A stretch of 64,000 nt of DNA. Source: Microvelia longipes. Taxonomy: Eukaryota; Arthropoda; Insecta; Hemiptera; Veliidae. The notes under the pieces were generated by a model that saw only the letters and a list, made by a program, of their open reading frames with translations, searched no databases and was not told the origin of the DNA. Shown piece by piece: positions 33,610 to 45,877 of the stretch; the first letter of the stretch is position 1; each line of letters starts with the position of its first letter. Where the stretch lies: contig JACMZG010001863.1 of assembly GCA_018340805.1 (NCBI GenBank), forward strand, positions 25,461,011 to 25,525,010. Direction: 5' to 3'. The position numbers and the translations under genes were made by a program.

Positions 33610-34450
33610 TATACTTAAAAATTGGGGTTAAGGGTAGCTCGGAACTTTATCCCATCACATAAGATTCGCTAAGCCCATCCTCCCACTTCGGACTCGCTTC
33701 GCTTGTTCTCAGAATAAACAATTAGCCTAATTTAACTGTAACACGTCTTGGGACTTGCTTCGCTCGTCCTTAGATAGTTAGTACATCTGTTTCGTTCTCA
33801 GCGGTCACCAATACAACACTGACCACGCTCAATGCTGCTTAAATTTTATGATCCAACAAAAACCAGAGAATATACTTGTGGAATTTATTAGAAACTAGGT
33901 GTACTTATTTATTACTTAAAGGTATAATCAAGGTATATCAATGTACCTAATTTTAACTCATTTGGATAATTTTCTGATTCTTAACATTTTTTTTAAAAAA
34001 CGTACACAAGTCATTCAATAAAAATTGAACTAATGCTGAAACTTGGCACATATGTTAGTCTTATACATAACTACATGTGTGCCAAATCTCAAATTGATTA
34101 CAACATTTTTCCGGGTTTTTTGAAATGTTTGCTAAGTCATTATTGCGGGTTAATGACGTCAATATTTTACGTCGAAAAATATTTACCGAATAGCACAACT
34201 ACACTATAGATTGATTTTTGTACAAATTTTCAACTCTTTAGCATAAATACGTACGATGATAACAGATGATACATATTTATGCTATCATCTGTTATCATCG
34301 TAGCTCCTGTATTTACAGGAGCTACAACACACAGACAGCACACAGACACACACACACACATACAGACAGACAACTTGGTGAAAACCACCAGGAGGTCTTA
34401 GAAACACCTGAAACTGATAATTCCGGTGACATCCTGGTTTCGTATTTTTC
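33610..34450 (-). mobile_element. 5S-like composite repeat, copy 3 (longest)
   Basis: Reading leftwards from about 34440: CCGGAATTATCAGTTTCAGG, a TCTG/TGTG microsatellite (34330-34375), body, 5S-like segment 33860-33780 (on + GCGGTCACCAATACAACACT), GACTCGCTTCGCTTG and GCTTCGCTCGTCC sub-repeats, and the tail ending at about 33613. It is head-to-tail inverted relative to the fragment at 33355-33590. Confidence 0.72.
34260..34316. repeat. Short inverted repeat inside the composite repeat
   Basis: CGATGATAACAGATGA near 34253 pairs with TCATCTGTTATCATCG near 34286, and GCTCCTGTA with TACAGGAGC just beyond. Confidence 0.8.
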
Positions 34451-37400
34451 GCAAGCACAATACTATTCCTATAATACTTACGGTATATAAATGAAGGAAA
34501 AAGTATCAATAATACTAATTATTGGGGCCGAGGTGTTTCCTTCTTAAAGTAGTAAAAAATACTTAGGCTAAATTTTGGTCGGTACCATATATTGTAGTAT
34601 GAGCAGCGAAACGGGGTTTTCGCGTTTAAAAATAGGAATCCGCTCACATTGTTTAATGAAAGATACTTTTAGAGTTTAAAGCAGAGTTGGGTCTGATAGT
34701 GTAATGGACGATTATCGAATGATAGCTTCGTAGGTACTACATCAAAAGCGCCTGCATGGAAATTAAACTTGTCTGTCTAAATCATCATCGTACCAACAAC
34801 GATTAGAAGTGGTTCTAGAAAATATAATCTGGTCGAAGATTCATAAACGTGAAATATCTGCTGTAGGCAGTTAATTGAACGTGTAAGAGAAGTGTTCTTA
34901 TTTTGAAGTACCAAGGATTCTGTCGTTATAAGAGATAATTGAGAAATCTCTTAACCCTTATCAACTTTAACATGTATTAGACCTGTGCCTAAAATATAAA
35001 AAATGTAAGGATTATTTTAAACCTACATCAGCACAAAAATTTAACCCAACTCGTCACTTCATACTTCCGAAATCTTTTTACAATTCATTCAAAATTTTAC
35101 CAAATACGCTGAGTGGTAAAATCGTGTATGATTATTTTTTCATGTAAAAATAACCTAGATTTGTAGTAAAGGGTTCAGTATTGTTGGAACAGCCCTAACT
35201 TTTTACAAATAATAATTGGTTTTTATGCATGCACCAGTTCTCTTTTGACAATTGATTCAAAAACAGATTTTCCCAAACAAATTGAGGAGCTAAGTCCCTG
35301 GTAAACCTTTTTCCTCATCTTAGGAGAGAAAAAGTACTAGAAGTATTTCATAAAATTTATTTGGAGGAGAGATGAAACGTTATTTGGGAGAGCTTAGCCC
35401 GAAAGATCCTCCATAAGTTCGCCTATGATTGACACTAGTAAAGTTAAATAAGTGCTATTAATCGAGTAACAATTATTAAATAAATTAATAGTAGATATCT
35501 AGTGACATTTGGTCACTCTATGAGATATTTAAAGAGTATGGCATTATAACAGAATAATATTCCTTATATACATTCATTGTATTTAAATCTATTGTCCAGT
35601 TGTCTGAAGTTTATAGATTCAGACGCGTAAGCCATCAATTAATTGATTTCGACCAGAGACAGTCGAGATTATTTAAAAAATTTAAAGCTTGATATAGGAA
35701 CATTAAGTAAGCTTAATGTTCGGATTTATGTAATTGAATTTGCTTCAACTCAAACCAAGAAAAAGATTTTTCCAATGATAGCATTGTTTTGCTCTTGCTA
35801 TGGATTTATGTCGTTTTAAAGAATAAAGTTGATTAAGGGTTAAATTCAACTTCTATATGAAGGTTACGGAGATATAAACTAAACAAAAAGCAACATGAGA
35901 ACCTGAGCAAGGAGCATCTAGGAATCTAGATGAGGGGAATCTTTGCTTTGTTTGTGATTTCCTGTTTGGTTTATATCTGTTGACAATAGGCAATGTTTCG
36001 GGTGTACAATAAGAGCGACACCGTATCAAAGCCTATTGTCGATTGTCACCTTGTGTCACATTGTACTGCATAACAAATGCTTTCACCTCCCATCAATCTC
36101 TACACCGTCCCACATTGTTTGCAATTTTTTACGATATTTAACACCAATACAAAACAATAAAAAAAGATCCAATCAAACATTTAAACTTCAGTGTTGTGTA
36201 TAAAATTAAGGACAGGTTTGAATCCGCTCAAGGCAACAATTATCCTAGTTAAAACATAGCTTAAAATTAAAATAAGAAATAAAATCCGCCTTAAAATTTT
36301 GATATGTTGCTCAAATTTTAAAATATATTTATTTATTTAGGTTTGTTGTAGAATTTATTCTGAAGTACACATTAAATAGAAGTTATACTATTTTAGTATA
36401 GTGAAGTGTAAAACCCCTAAGAGCTTGAGCAAGACACGCATTGATATCGAGGACATGATTGATAGGTTCTTAATCGCTGCATTCTTAACGATACACGTTA
36501 TCTTCTAAAATCGATGACACAAAGGTGTTGTCTTGTGATGCGTTACCTGCCACAGATGAAATCAGGCATTACTACTACGAAATTACAAACTTTTATGAGA
36601 TTATACCGACTTTTTTTAAATTGTTTTAAACTTATTTACTTTAATTTATCACTGTAGGCTGACTTAAGGAAAGCTTGGTGGGCTAATCTCTCTCAAATAT
36701 CACGTCAGCCCCCCCCCCCCAAACTTAAGTAAATAAGCATACCTTATTTCCTCCAAGATTGAAAAATAAGACTCACAAATTGAATTAAAGTATCTTACAA
36801 TAAAGAAAAATTTGGGACCTAAATTTATTGCGGAACACAAAAGAGTGCTGTTCTATAAATATAACTCACATCTCCATAGTTCTTAATTTAGTCAGAGCTG
36901 CCGAGCTCAGAAATTTGTGTTGGCACTCTATTATGCCTTTTTTTAATTCCAATATGGCGCTGGACACCACAACTATTACTTTCTATTGATAATTCACTAA
37001 AAATAAAAACTACTTTAAAATTCTAAACACGACATGACTTGAATTTAAAACTGATATAATTTTACAAACCCCTACTGGTTTTGTTTTTATTGAATCGCAT
37101 AAAAGGGTTCCAAAATTGATTAGTCGGAGACAATTTTAGTGTTTGTCTGAAGGGATACAAGAGGAAGGTAATAGATTGAATTGAGAATATAAACACAAGG
37201 GTTTTTATGTCATTTGAGTAAACGTGTGTACGGTTGCATTAAAGTCTTATGCAAATGATTTTCTTCCCCTGCCGAGGGTAGTAAAAACTTGTTGCATTTC
37301 TTCATCTAAAAACCACCCCTTTATGTATTCACAAGAAGAAGAAAAAGAAAAACGAAGGTTTTCACGGTCCTTTATTTTTCGCTCAATTATTCTGATTAGT

Positions 37401-37899
37401 CTCTAAGGCTCTTTTAGCAAAATTAAACCGCTACCGCCTCCACATTTCCATTTGCCACCTCTTTAAAACTTCATTAATACTTGCTTAAATTGTTTACTTC
37501 TTTAGTTTAGTTAGAAGCGCAATTTCATTAATGCATCTCCAATCAGGAAGATTGGCTTTACCTCCTTACTCTAACGACAACAAGACTCTGCATGATTAAT
37601 TTAGAGAGAAAAATTTTAGTAGAGTATTATTCATAATACTATTATAATTTTATGTTTTAAAAAGTTAAATTAGAATTTCAGTGATATTTTTTGTTTTTAA
37701 AGTTTTGAAGAATATACAAATTAATAAACATAATTATATTGAAGTTGGTATTATATGTTTTTTTGGTCTTGCTGAGAAAATAATAAAATAAATTACATTT
37801 TTAGAAATAATGCTTTATTATTTATTTACTACCGTTTTGCGGACATTATGGTAAAGAATACATAAATTGATAAATAATTTTGGCGTGAAGGTCTACGAA
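34451..37899. other. Long intergenic stretch without recognised genes
   Basis: A hairpin-forming pair GACAATAGGC (35982-35991) and GCCTATTGTC (36031-36040) and a C-run near 36709-36720 are the only structures noted. The 60-codon frame at 37224-37406 has no family I know. Confidence 0.4.
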
Positions 37900-38345
37900 A
37901 TTTAAACAACAAGTTGTGATGCTACTGCTCAGGTTTTTAAATATACATAGAAAACTTAAGCAATATTGGATTGATGCCCAAAAAGCGCGCATTTCAAAAA
38001 CAATTCTCCCAGTTTGCGGACCTCATAAACTAATATACTGCAAATAAGACAATAAAAACTTAGCCCTTGAGTAGTCTTCTCGACTCCGGACTAGTTTTAT
38101 TGGATTCAGCACTCTGAAAAACCGAAAACGACACCCTACGCGGAAAAAAACTTTTTAAAGACCGTTATTTTAGTTTCCTGTTATTTTCCACAGTTATGTT
38201 TAACTTTTTGGCCACTTACAGTGGTCGTATCAACTTCGAACCTGGTTCAATCGACTTAGCGCCACATAAATATAAATCTTTTTTATGGCAAAAAATAACC
38301 TTAAATTTTAGGGATTTTTTTCAATTTTGCAGACCAGGTTATATA
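37900..38345 (-). mobile_element. tRNA-headed foldback element, copy 2 (one arm)
   Basis: On the + strand GTTGTGATGCTACTGCTCAG and GTTTGCGGACC mark one arm. CTCGACTCCGGACTAG (38090) and GTGGTCGTATCAACTTCG (38222) mark two tRNA-half-like heads, with GAAAACGACACCCTACGCGG between them. Confidence 0.5.
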
Positions 38346-38984
38346 CTTTACCCTTTATTACATACTTTACTTTACACACCTTACTTCACTTAACCATAAT
38401 TACTTCACTTTGCCCCGGCTCAAGGCTTTGCCTTTTAGGGGTCTCCATGAATATATTGTCGTTATACATGTAAAAATAATTTTTAATTATTATTGGAGAA
38501 ATAAAATATGTATTTATTACCAAGTTTCTTTATTCAGATTTAATTTGTTGAAAAAATATCGCCGAGCAGTAGCTATCTTTATTTAGTTTAGAACCAGCAA
38601 TATCTGGACTCTTTCCCTCTAACAATCACTATTTTCAACCGTTCTGGCAAATTTTCATAAGAAAATTACACTTGTGGGTGGTTCGGATACCGGAAGTGGA
38701 AGAGGGGAGTGCGGAAGATATATTTAAATTAGCTTTCTTTATTTACATTTTATTTAAAATTATATATAAGATTATATTAAAAAAAAATCTGCAAATAAAG
38801 TAAATCTTAATATCACAAAGGCTCTCATTATGACCAAGTTCGTGTATTATCGTATGCTCTATGTAAAAAATACATGTACCCTTAGCGTGTACCGAATTTC
38901 GTCACACAAATCGCGGATGAAAATCGCGGTTAATATTTGTTGATCATTATTTGATAGCAAAACTGTAGGGCCTTAAGACTCCAA

Positions 38985-39414
38985 AACAGTACTCCCCATT
39001 ATTTTTTACCCATGGAACCCCTGAAATATTAGTATCTACTTCTTGGATCCCCCCTCCGGTAATAGACAAGTAAAACCATGTTCTATGGCGCTTTCTTTAA
39101 TAAATCAAAAATTGGTATACATGAATCATACTAATGAAACTAACGAATCCTTAATAAAGTTTTTATACTAAGGTTTATATTAATATACGATTAATGTAAT
39201 GCCATTCAAAATCGATTTAATCAAATTAAATCTATTCCCAAACAGAAACGACTAACCTGGTTCGTGAGATGAGGCAAATTAGCATAAATTCCTGGCTATA
39301 GCTGCAGGACAACCATAAATATGGGACAATCACATTGTCACACGGAAAAAAATCTTGGGCCCATATAAATAAATTTGGGATGGAGGACTCCAAGTTAGGA
39401 ACCGCTGCTTTAGA
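38985..39414. mobile_element. Probable hAT-type non-autonomous element
   Basis: The right end reads, on the minus strand, AAGCAGCGGTTCCTAACTTG then GAGTCCTCC, the typical start of hAT-group elements. The left end near 38985 (CAGTACTCCCCATTATTTTT, then CCATGGAACCCCTG) is consistent but diverged. No transposase. Confidence 0.4.
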
Positions 39415-40914
39415 TAATAATTTTGTTATGGATATATATTAAATATCTTTTTTGGATATATCTTTAATATCTCTTTTTAACACATCCATACTTGCCAGGA
39501 TATACAGGTCAATAAAATACATACGTAACCCTATTATTATAATGTATTTTATGAAACAATACAAGGTATAATGTAACACACTGAAACTATGTAGGTGTAT
39601 GTAATACCTATAAAAACCAGATCAAAAATAAATACAAATTATAAAGAAAATATTGTTAACTTGATATTATTACTTTTTTCATCTTCAAGAGAAATTGAAT
39701 ACATTTAATTAAATCTAAAGAATTTTTCTTTGAATTCAGAGGTTTACTCATAATAGGAAAATTTAAAATAAATAAAAAGAGTAAAGAAAGAGTCTTAGTG
39801 CCTACACAATGGGGCAGCCGTCAAGTCTCCAAACCTATTCATAAAATAATTTCTTAGGGAGCTTCAAGACAAGATTTAAGGGGCGGTTTTTAAAAAAATC
39901 TCGGAGGGAGGCCTTTATTATTATAAAAAGGGTGAAAAGTAAGGGAAAGGCATTAGAGGTTTTCTACTGTAGAAGAAAAGCTTTCTTCTCTGGTAAAGTG
40001 ACAAATATAAATATTTGGAATCTCTGCTTACCTCGCGGCAAGAATTCTTCTTTCACCTTCATAGTATGATTTTAGATCTGTCATTTTGCTCTAACATTAA
40101 ATGTACAGAAAGCTTTCCCCCTTGTTATTCCGACACCTCACCAAATATGAATAATTATAGCTCTAGATTCTGCTTCGTCTGCGACAGTGACACCTTCCTT
40201 TTCATAATAATAAAAAACTCTTCGCGACGAAATTATTCTTCAAAAATATAAAGATTCTCGTTTCTCTTTTGAAAATTGCAAGAAACATTCAATACATAAA
40301 ATATATTGTATATCAAGAAAAAGGTGTGTTGTACAGCTCTATCGTTTACATTTATCTTGTGTCAACGTTTTTCTTCTTCTTCCCCTCTAAACAACAATAA
40401 ACCAAGTGTTCTGTTATTTACAGAAGCATTTCGTGTCTTTTCTTATACAAAAAAAGGAAATGCGAAAAGCGTATCTCTTGAAAAGTCCCCTCCGCCTCTG
40501 CCGCGGTGCCACCATCTTCTCGCAAGAAAAGAAATATCTCTCTTTACATTCGCTCACTATTGCATCTTTTTAAAAACTTATATACACGCTTTCAAAACTA
40601 ATTCTTTAAGAAATATATTCAACGTATACAATTATTACATTTTTCTAAAATTATAGAAGCTTTATAATGTTAAACTTAGTGAAAAATGTAAAGTTTCTTC
40701 CATATAGGAGTTTTATTATAATCCAACACGTAAGATTTCTCTACATTTTTTATTATTTATTAACTTGAACAATTTCATCTGAATATTTTTTCCTTGTATC
40801 TTCAACAAATAAAGTTTTAATTTAAGTCATTATTCTTGTATTTTATTTTATAATATAAATAGAAATTTAATTTTTATTCACTATCAACATGATGAGGCGT
40901 TTACAAACAGCTAC
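39415..40914. other. AT-rich intergenic sequence
   Basis: Frames at 40015-40251 and 40306-40656 (116 codons) are Ser/Phe/Tyr-rich, with no motif I recognise and no splice context. I do not call a gene. Confidence 0.4.
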
Positions 40915-40949
40915 CTATAATAATACAACTAAACTTTGTTTAGTTTCTT

Positions 40950-41610
40950 TTAAAACTAAAAGTAAAAACTCCTCGCGTAAAGGTCCGCAAGCAGGGCGAA
41001 TTTCCTTTGAAATCCGCGCTTTCTTGCTTATCAATCTAATTATCCAATTTTGCTTAATTTTGTAGTATATATTTAATAACCTGAGCAGTAGCATCACAAC
41101 TTCAATTCTTTCATTTCAACAATTATTTTATTTCTCTTAAAGAAAATGCACGTATTTACCCACACTACACGGCACAGGATTATTCCCACTCATTTGAAGT
41201 ACAATTTATGCTAAGTTTTAGCACATATTCTTTGAAGATTTGATAAAATAAAAAAACAAGTGTGACACTTCTGATCAGGTTATACTAAAAAATTAAGTCA
41301 AAAATTGATAAGCAAGAAAACGCACATTTCAAAGAAATGTGCGCCAGAGTTATTTTGCAGTAATAAACTTAAATACTGTAAATTAGACAGTAAAAAATTA
41401 ACACCGATACCAAAATTCGAATATGGGAGCCCATGCTTAGACTACTCATACGAGTATATAAAACTCTGAACCAGTTTTATTACGGACATATATTGTTTAT
41501 CGCCTATATTCCAGGCTACTTGGTATTTTACCACCGTTTTTTAACTTTTTGGACATTAAGGGTGGTCGTATCATCTTCGAACCGTTTCATTCAGCATTCA
41601 AAATAAGACT
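40950..41610 (-). mobile_element. tRNA-headed foldback element, copy 3
   Basis: The left part 40965-41100 (GGTCCGCAAGCAGGGCGAAT, TCCGCGCTTTCTTGCTTATC) is inverted relative to 41285-41350 (GATAAGCAAGAAAACGCACA). A decayed tRNA-like head lies at 41400-41490 and a half-head at 41558-41590 (GGTGGTCGTATCATCTTCG). Confidence 0.5.
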
Positions 41611-41904
41611 TGAAAGATAATAATTTTTTTAATTTATTTATTATTTTATCTACTTACAGCACTCTTATATTTTTGGGAAGTTTTATTATTTATCAGAATT
41701 ATCCTTATTTAATTTTGTGTTCTTTTATTTATTTTTTTTTTTAAATTCAGATAAAAAAAGTGATAAATGATATTTTAAATGAGATTGTACAGTTTTGTAA
41801 TTAAACATAAAAAATGCAACTTTTAACAAATGATTCAAGCTTCAGACTGTATCTTCTGAAAAACGTAATGTTGTAGAAAAAAATATGAACCCATATAGAA
41901 AAAT

Positions 41905-42340
41905 CAGGTGTGGGGTACTTTGGAACTTTAGCTCATCACATTGGATACGCTACGCTCATCCTCCCTGCTTCGGACTCACTTCGCTCGCCCTCAGGATATA
42001 CAATTCGCCAAATTTATACTGCAACATGTCTTCGGACTTGCTTCGCTCATCCTTAGATAGTAAATGCATCCGTTCCAATTTTAGCGGTCACCCATACAGC
42101 ACTGACCACGCTCAATGCTACTTAAATGTTATGATCCGTACAAAAATTATGGATATACTTCTAGTAATAAAACGTAACTTAGTGTACTTATTTATTTAGT
42201 AATGGTATACAATTGTACTCATCTCAATTAAATCATTTTCTGATGTTTTAAATTTTTTTTTAAAAACGTGCACAAGTCATTCGTTAAAAATTAAACTTAT
42301 ACTGATAATGAGATGATACTTAGCACATATGTTAGTCTAT
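41905..42340 (-). mobile_element. 5S-like composite repeat, copy 4
   Basis: The tail starts at 41905, followed by the sub-repeats CTACGCTCATCCTCC, GACTCACTTCGCTCGCCC and GACTTGCTTCGCTCATCC. The 5S-like part is at 42145-42070 (on + GCGGTCACCCATACAGCACT) and part of the body runs to about 42340. An open frame at 41885-42199 is produced by this repeat and is not a gene. Confidence 0.7.
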
Positions 42341-43810
42341 TTCCTATATACCTACGGTATAAAATAGGAAAAGTAAAAAAGAATGCTGTCTCAATTAATT
42401 ATGATAAATAAAATTTTTTATCTAGTATGATCAAGGCTACGGAGGCAGATAATTTGGCAACTATGGGTCATGTTTAATAGCTTATTTTAAAGTCGGTATT
42501 AATAATCAAACTAACGTCCATTAGGGTATACTGAGTGTTTAAAAAAGGGAAATTTAAAGTTTTACCTTTGGTTCCATATAATAATTTTTTATTATGCTCT
42601 AATCTGTAAAATAAGAAAAACCAGGGTTTAGACTTTAATAATTAGTATTTTTTAATGTTTTAAGAGAATAAATAATCAAGATTTTTTTAAATTATAAATT
42701 TAAAAAAAGAGAAAAAAGAAATGAAAGTTTTGCTTAAAGTTTCGCATAAAATAAAGAGAAAAAAAATAATAAAAGTAAAGTTAAAAGTTAGGCTAAAAGC
42801 GATACGAAAAGCTCTTGTATTGTTGTTTATATAATGCAGCAGTGAAATAGCAAAGGAGGGGGAGTCTGGTTTTAAATAAATAGGGTCTAGAAGAGTTAGA
42901 TGGTGGAGGAGGAATAGAGGAGGCAAGAGGAGAGGAAAACTGGGATTTGTAAGGTGTTTCGGACAAAGCTCAGCTTCGAGGAGTTAACAAACAGCTAAAT
43001 CTAATTTCGCAGGGACAATAGACTAGCACCCAATTCAATGGGGCTTTCTTTAATTAATCAGTTAAAGGGTGGTATAGAAAGGTTTTAAGAGTACAAGGGG
43101 ATTGTTTAGATGTGGCGTCGACTTCATGTTGGAGTGTCAACGTAATATTTGTACCGCTTCATCTACGAAGGACGAGGGGATGACAGACTCTAGAGAGCCT
43201 CTTACGGGCTAGAAGTAAAAGCATTTGTCCTAGAAATCTTTGAATGGGAATGATTCATCAATGAGAGAAAAGGATTTTACTTATTTGGCTTCCTCTTATA
43301 CACAGCCACAGAGTGGAGAGAAAACACTGCGGATTTAAAACAGATAGGGGAAAATAGAAATAGTAATGTACAGAGTGAGAAAACTAAAACCATTGTAGTA
43401 ATGGCTATACGTAAATGACAATATTTTTCTCTTGACACAATGACTGTGTGCTATTTCCTTGCTTAAATAGATTGCCCAAGCATCCTACCAGTGAGTGTGC
43501 ACCCGTGCGCGTTTTTACCAATGAAGTTTATCAAACACTCGAACATTATACCAGAAACCAGCCACAACCCAGCATGCGGGGATAAGTAAATCTATTTGCT
43601 TTAACTCTATTTCCTAAAATAAACTAGGTTTTTTGAATTTTTACATGAACAATGAAGCCTATAGACTTTATAATAAATTGATAAAAGGCACTATCTTTTG
43701 TTTTAAATTAATTGGTGTATTTTCATGGGGATACTGAGATCCTGGGAAACCCAGTATAATAAAGGATTAAGAGTTATTACTAATACCCATTAGTGTGTCT
43801 GCCTTGTAGT
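42341..43810. other. Intergenic sequence, partly purine-rich
   Basis: 42690-42960 is strongly purine-biased on the + strand (AGGAGGAATAGAGGAGGC). The minus-strand frame there is low-complexity Phe/Leu. No gene. Confidence 0.4.
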
Positions 43811-45235
43811 TTAAAGTGTATGAAGGTTTGGTGTAACAGCGAGGGCACGTATTGTTCCAAGCTTTCACTAGACTATTAGAGTCACTGAAATTATGTATGA
43901 TTGCTTGAAAAAAAGCATGAGAGGAACCATAGAAATCCACGACTCTTCTGTCTAGATTAGATGAACCCTACACTTGAAATTAAAAGGAATAGAACACTAT
44001 CTTAGGAAGCTGGCAAAAAGGTCCCAACAACGTGGCCTACTTGCCTGGTAGTTACTACCACTCCCTCCCATATTACTACTACTAATACCCATAGATATTA
44101 CTAGAGGAGCATAGCTTATCTCATTGCATTGACAAGCTTGAAACATATGTTTGGGGCTCCTCTATTTGGGAAACCTCCTCTATTTGGGAAACCTCCTCTA
44201 TTTGGGAAACCTCCTCTATTTGGGAAACCTCCTCTACGAGGCTAAAGGTTTCAATAAATCAATTATCGTCTGCTTTTTACACATTGATTTATTTTAAACG
44301 CTTTACTATGAGTAACTGTAATTTTGTACTGTATATCTGATATCGTGCCTTGTGAATCATCAGATGATAAACCCTACCTGCGTACTCGGTTTCCTACCGA
44401 GAGTAAAAAATAAAAATGATGCCACTATCTTAAATTTCTACGGCATTTATTTAAAAATAAATGCCACTATATTATAACCCTAAAAAACTGGTGGAAAATA
44501 GAAACTCAAATGACTCCCTTCCGCCTTTTTACAAATCTTTACTTCGCCTTTGGAAACTGGCGCATATAAGCTTTTCAAGCTGTATTGGGACATCCCAAAA
44601 CGCTACAGCGTACCACATTCTGTTTTATTTTCCATTAATAAAAAATGTGCTAAAGGAAAAATTGGTACACCACAGAGTTAAAAAACTCAGCGTTGCATTT
44701 AAAAATGTATTTTACGAATTTATATAACATAAATAGTAAAAGCATGTACTTATGCCTCTTTGAATTTAATTAGCAAAGTTAAAAGAAACTTAAAAGAACA
44801 CAAACACAAAAGGTTATAAAATAAACAAATTAATCGTGTACTCAAGTTTTCCTGTCACACCAGAGGGAGCATAAAGGGAAAAAGTGTCGCCACCGTTTTC
44901 AAGGAGAATAGATGGGCATGGGACAACTTGTCCATATAGAGTTTAAAAGAATTGGAGAAGCTTATAAAGTTTGTGTTTTTCACTTTTAAGATCTATCACG
45001 CTTAATGTCAACAGACTTTAATTCTAGAATTTTTTATTTCCTAAGATAGTGTTCTACTCCTTTTAATTTCAAGTTTAGGTATATTTCATCTAATCTAGAC
45101 AGAAGAGCCGTGGATTTCTATGGTTTCTCGTGCTTTTTTTCAAGCAATCATACATATATTCACTGACTCTAATAGTCTAGTGAAAGCTTGGAACAATACG
45201 TGTCCTCGCTGTTACACCAAACCTCCATAACTTTA
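43811..45235. mobile_element. Element with long (about 200 bp) terminal inverted repeats
   Basis: Left arm 43811-44009 and right arm 45037-45235 match in inverted order at high identity (GGTTTGGTGTAACAGCGAGG; TCTAGATTAGATGAA; AGAACACTATCTTAGGAA). The interior of about 1.03 kb holds a minisatellite (44157-44236) and an 88-codon frame (44461-44727) with no recognised domain. Confidence 0.75.
44157..44236. repeat. 18-bp minisatellite, 4.4 copies
   Basis: Four perfect copies of CTCCTCTATTTGGGAAAC followed by a partial copy, with no differences seen. Confidence 0.95.
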
Positions 45236-45511
45236 TAATCTTAAACAAGGTAAGAATAACTCTAAATACAATTAACTACTATACAATAATAAAGAACTAA
45301 AATTTTACTCGACGAGTTTATAACCTAACGATAGGAAGAATGTAGTAGTGCTACGAGTGCCCGAGGGAGTAGAGGTGGGGGTTGCCGACACTATTTTACA
45401 TTGGGAAGGCCTGATATGTTCCTTCCCCTTTATATCTGTTCCTTGCGTCACACCGGAAATACACGAGTCTTACCGATTATAACCGACAAGGTTACTATTT
45501 TCACAGCTACC

Positions 45512-45877
45512 TTAAGGCAATCCTGCAAAGAGGGGGGGGGGGGGGTAAAAATCACTTAAATGAAAATATCTCCGGTTCTCGGCAAAATATCAAAATTCTA
45601 AGACGATACTTCACTTCTAATTTTATTCTGCACATTTTAAGACTCATTTCAACCTTCTGGAGCAAACAACAGTGGCGCAATTTGAGAACTACTTTAAAAA
45701 TTGTAGTTCTCAAATTGCACCACTGTTTTTTGCTCCAGAAGGTTGAAATGAGTCTTAAAATGTGCAGAATAAAAATTAGAAGTGAAGTACCGTCTTAGAA
45801 TTTTGATATTTTGCCGAGAACCGGAGATATTTCCGTTTAATTGATTTTCCCCCACTCTTTGCGGGATCCCCTTAAAG
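45512..45877. mobile_element. Near-perfect hairpin/foldback element
   Basis: Arms 45512-45693 and 45703-45877 with a loop of about 9 nt. Shared blocks include ATCTCCGGTTCTCGGCAAAA, TGCACATTTTAAGACTCATT and CAACCTTCTGGAGCAAA. The G-run at 45532-45545 differs in length between arms. Confidence 0.85.

Noticed and set aside
40306..40656. 116-codon frame
   Set aside because: No motif, Ser/Phe-rich composition, no splice or promoter support; chance is likelier.
41885..42199. 104-codon frame
   Set aside because: It lies wholly within a copy of the 5S-like repeat, antisense to it.
42687..42926. 79-codon minus-strand frame
   Set aside because: Phe/Leu-rich product of a purine-biased stretch; resembles a membrane segment only through composition.
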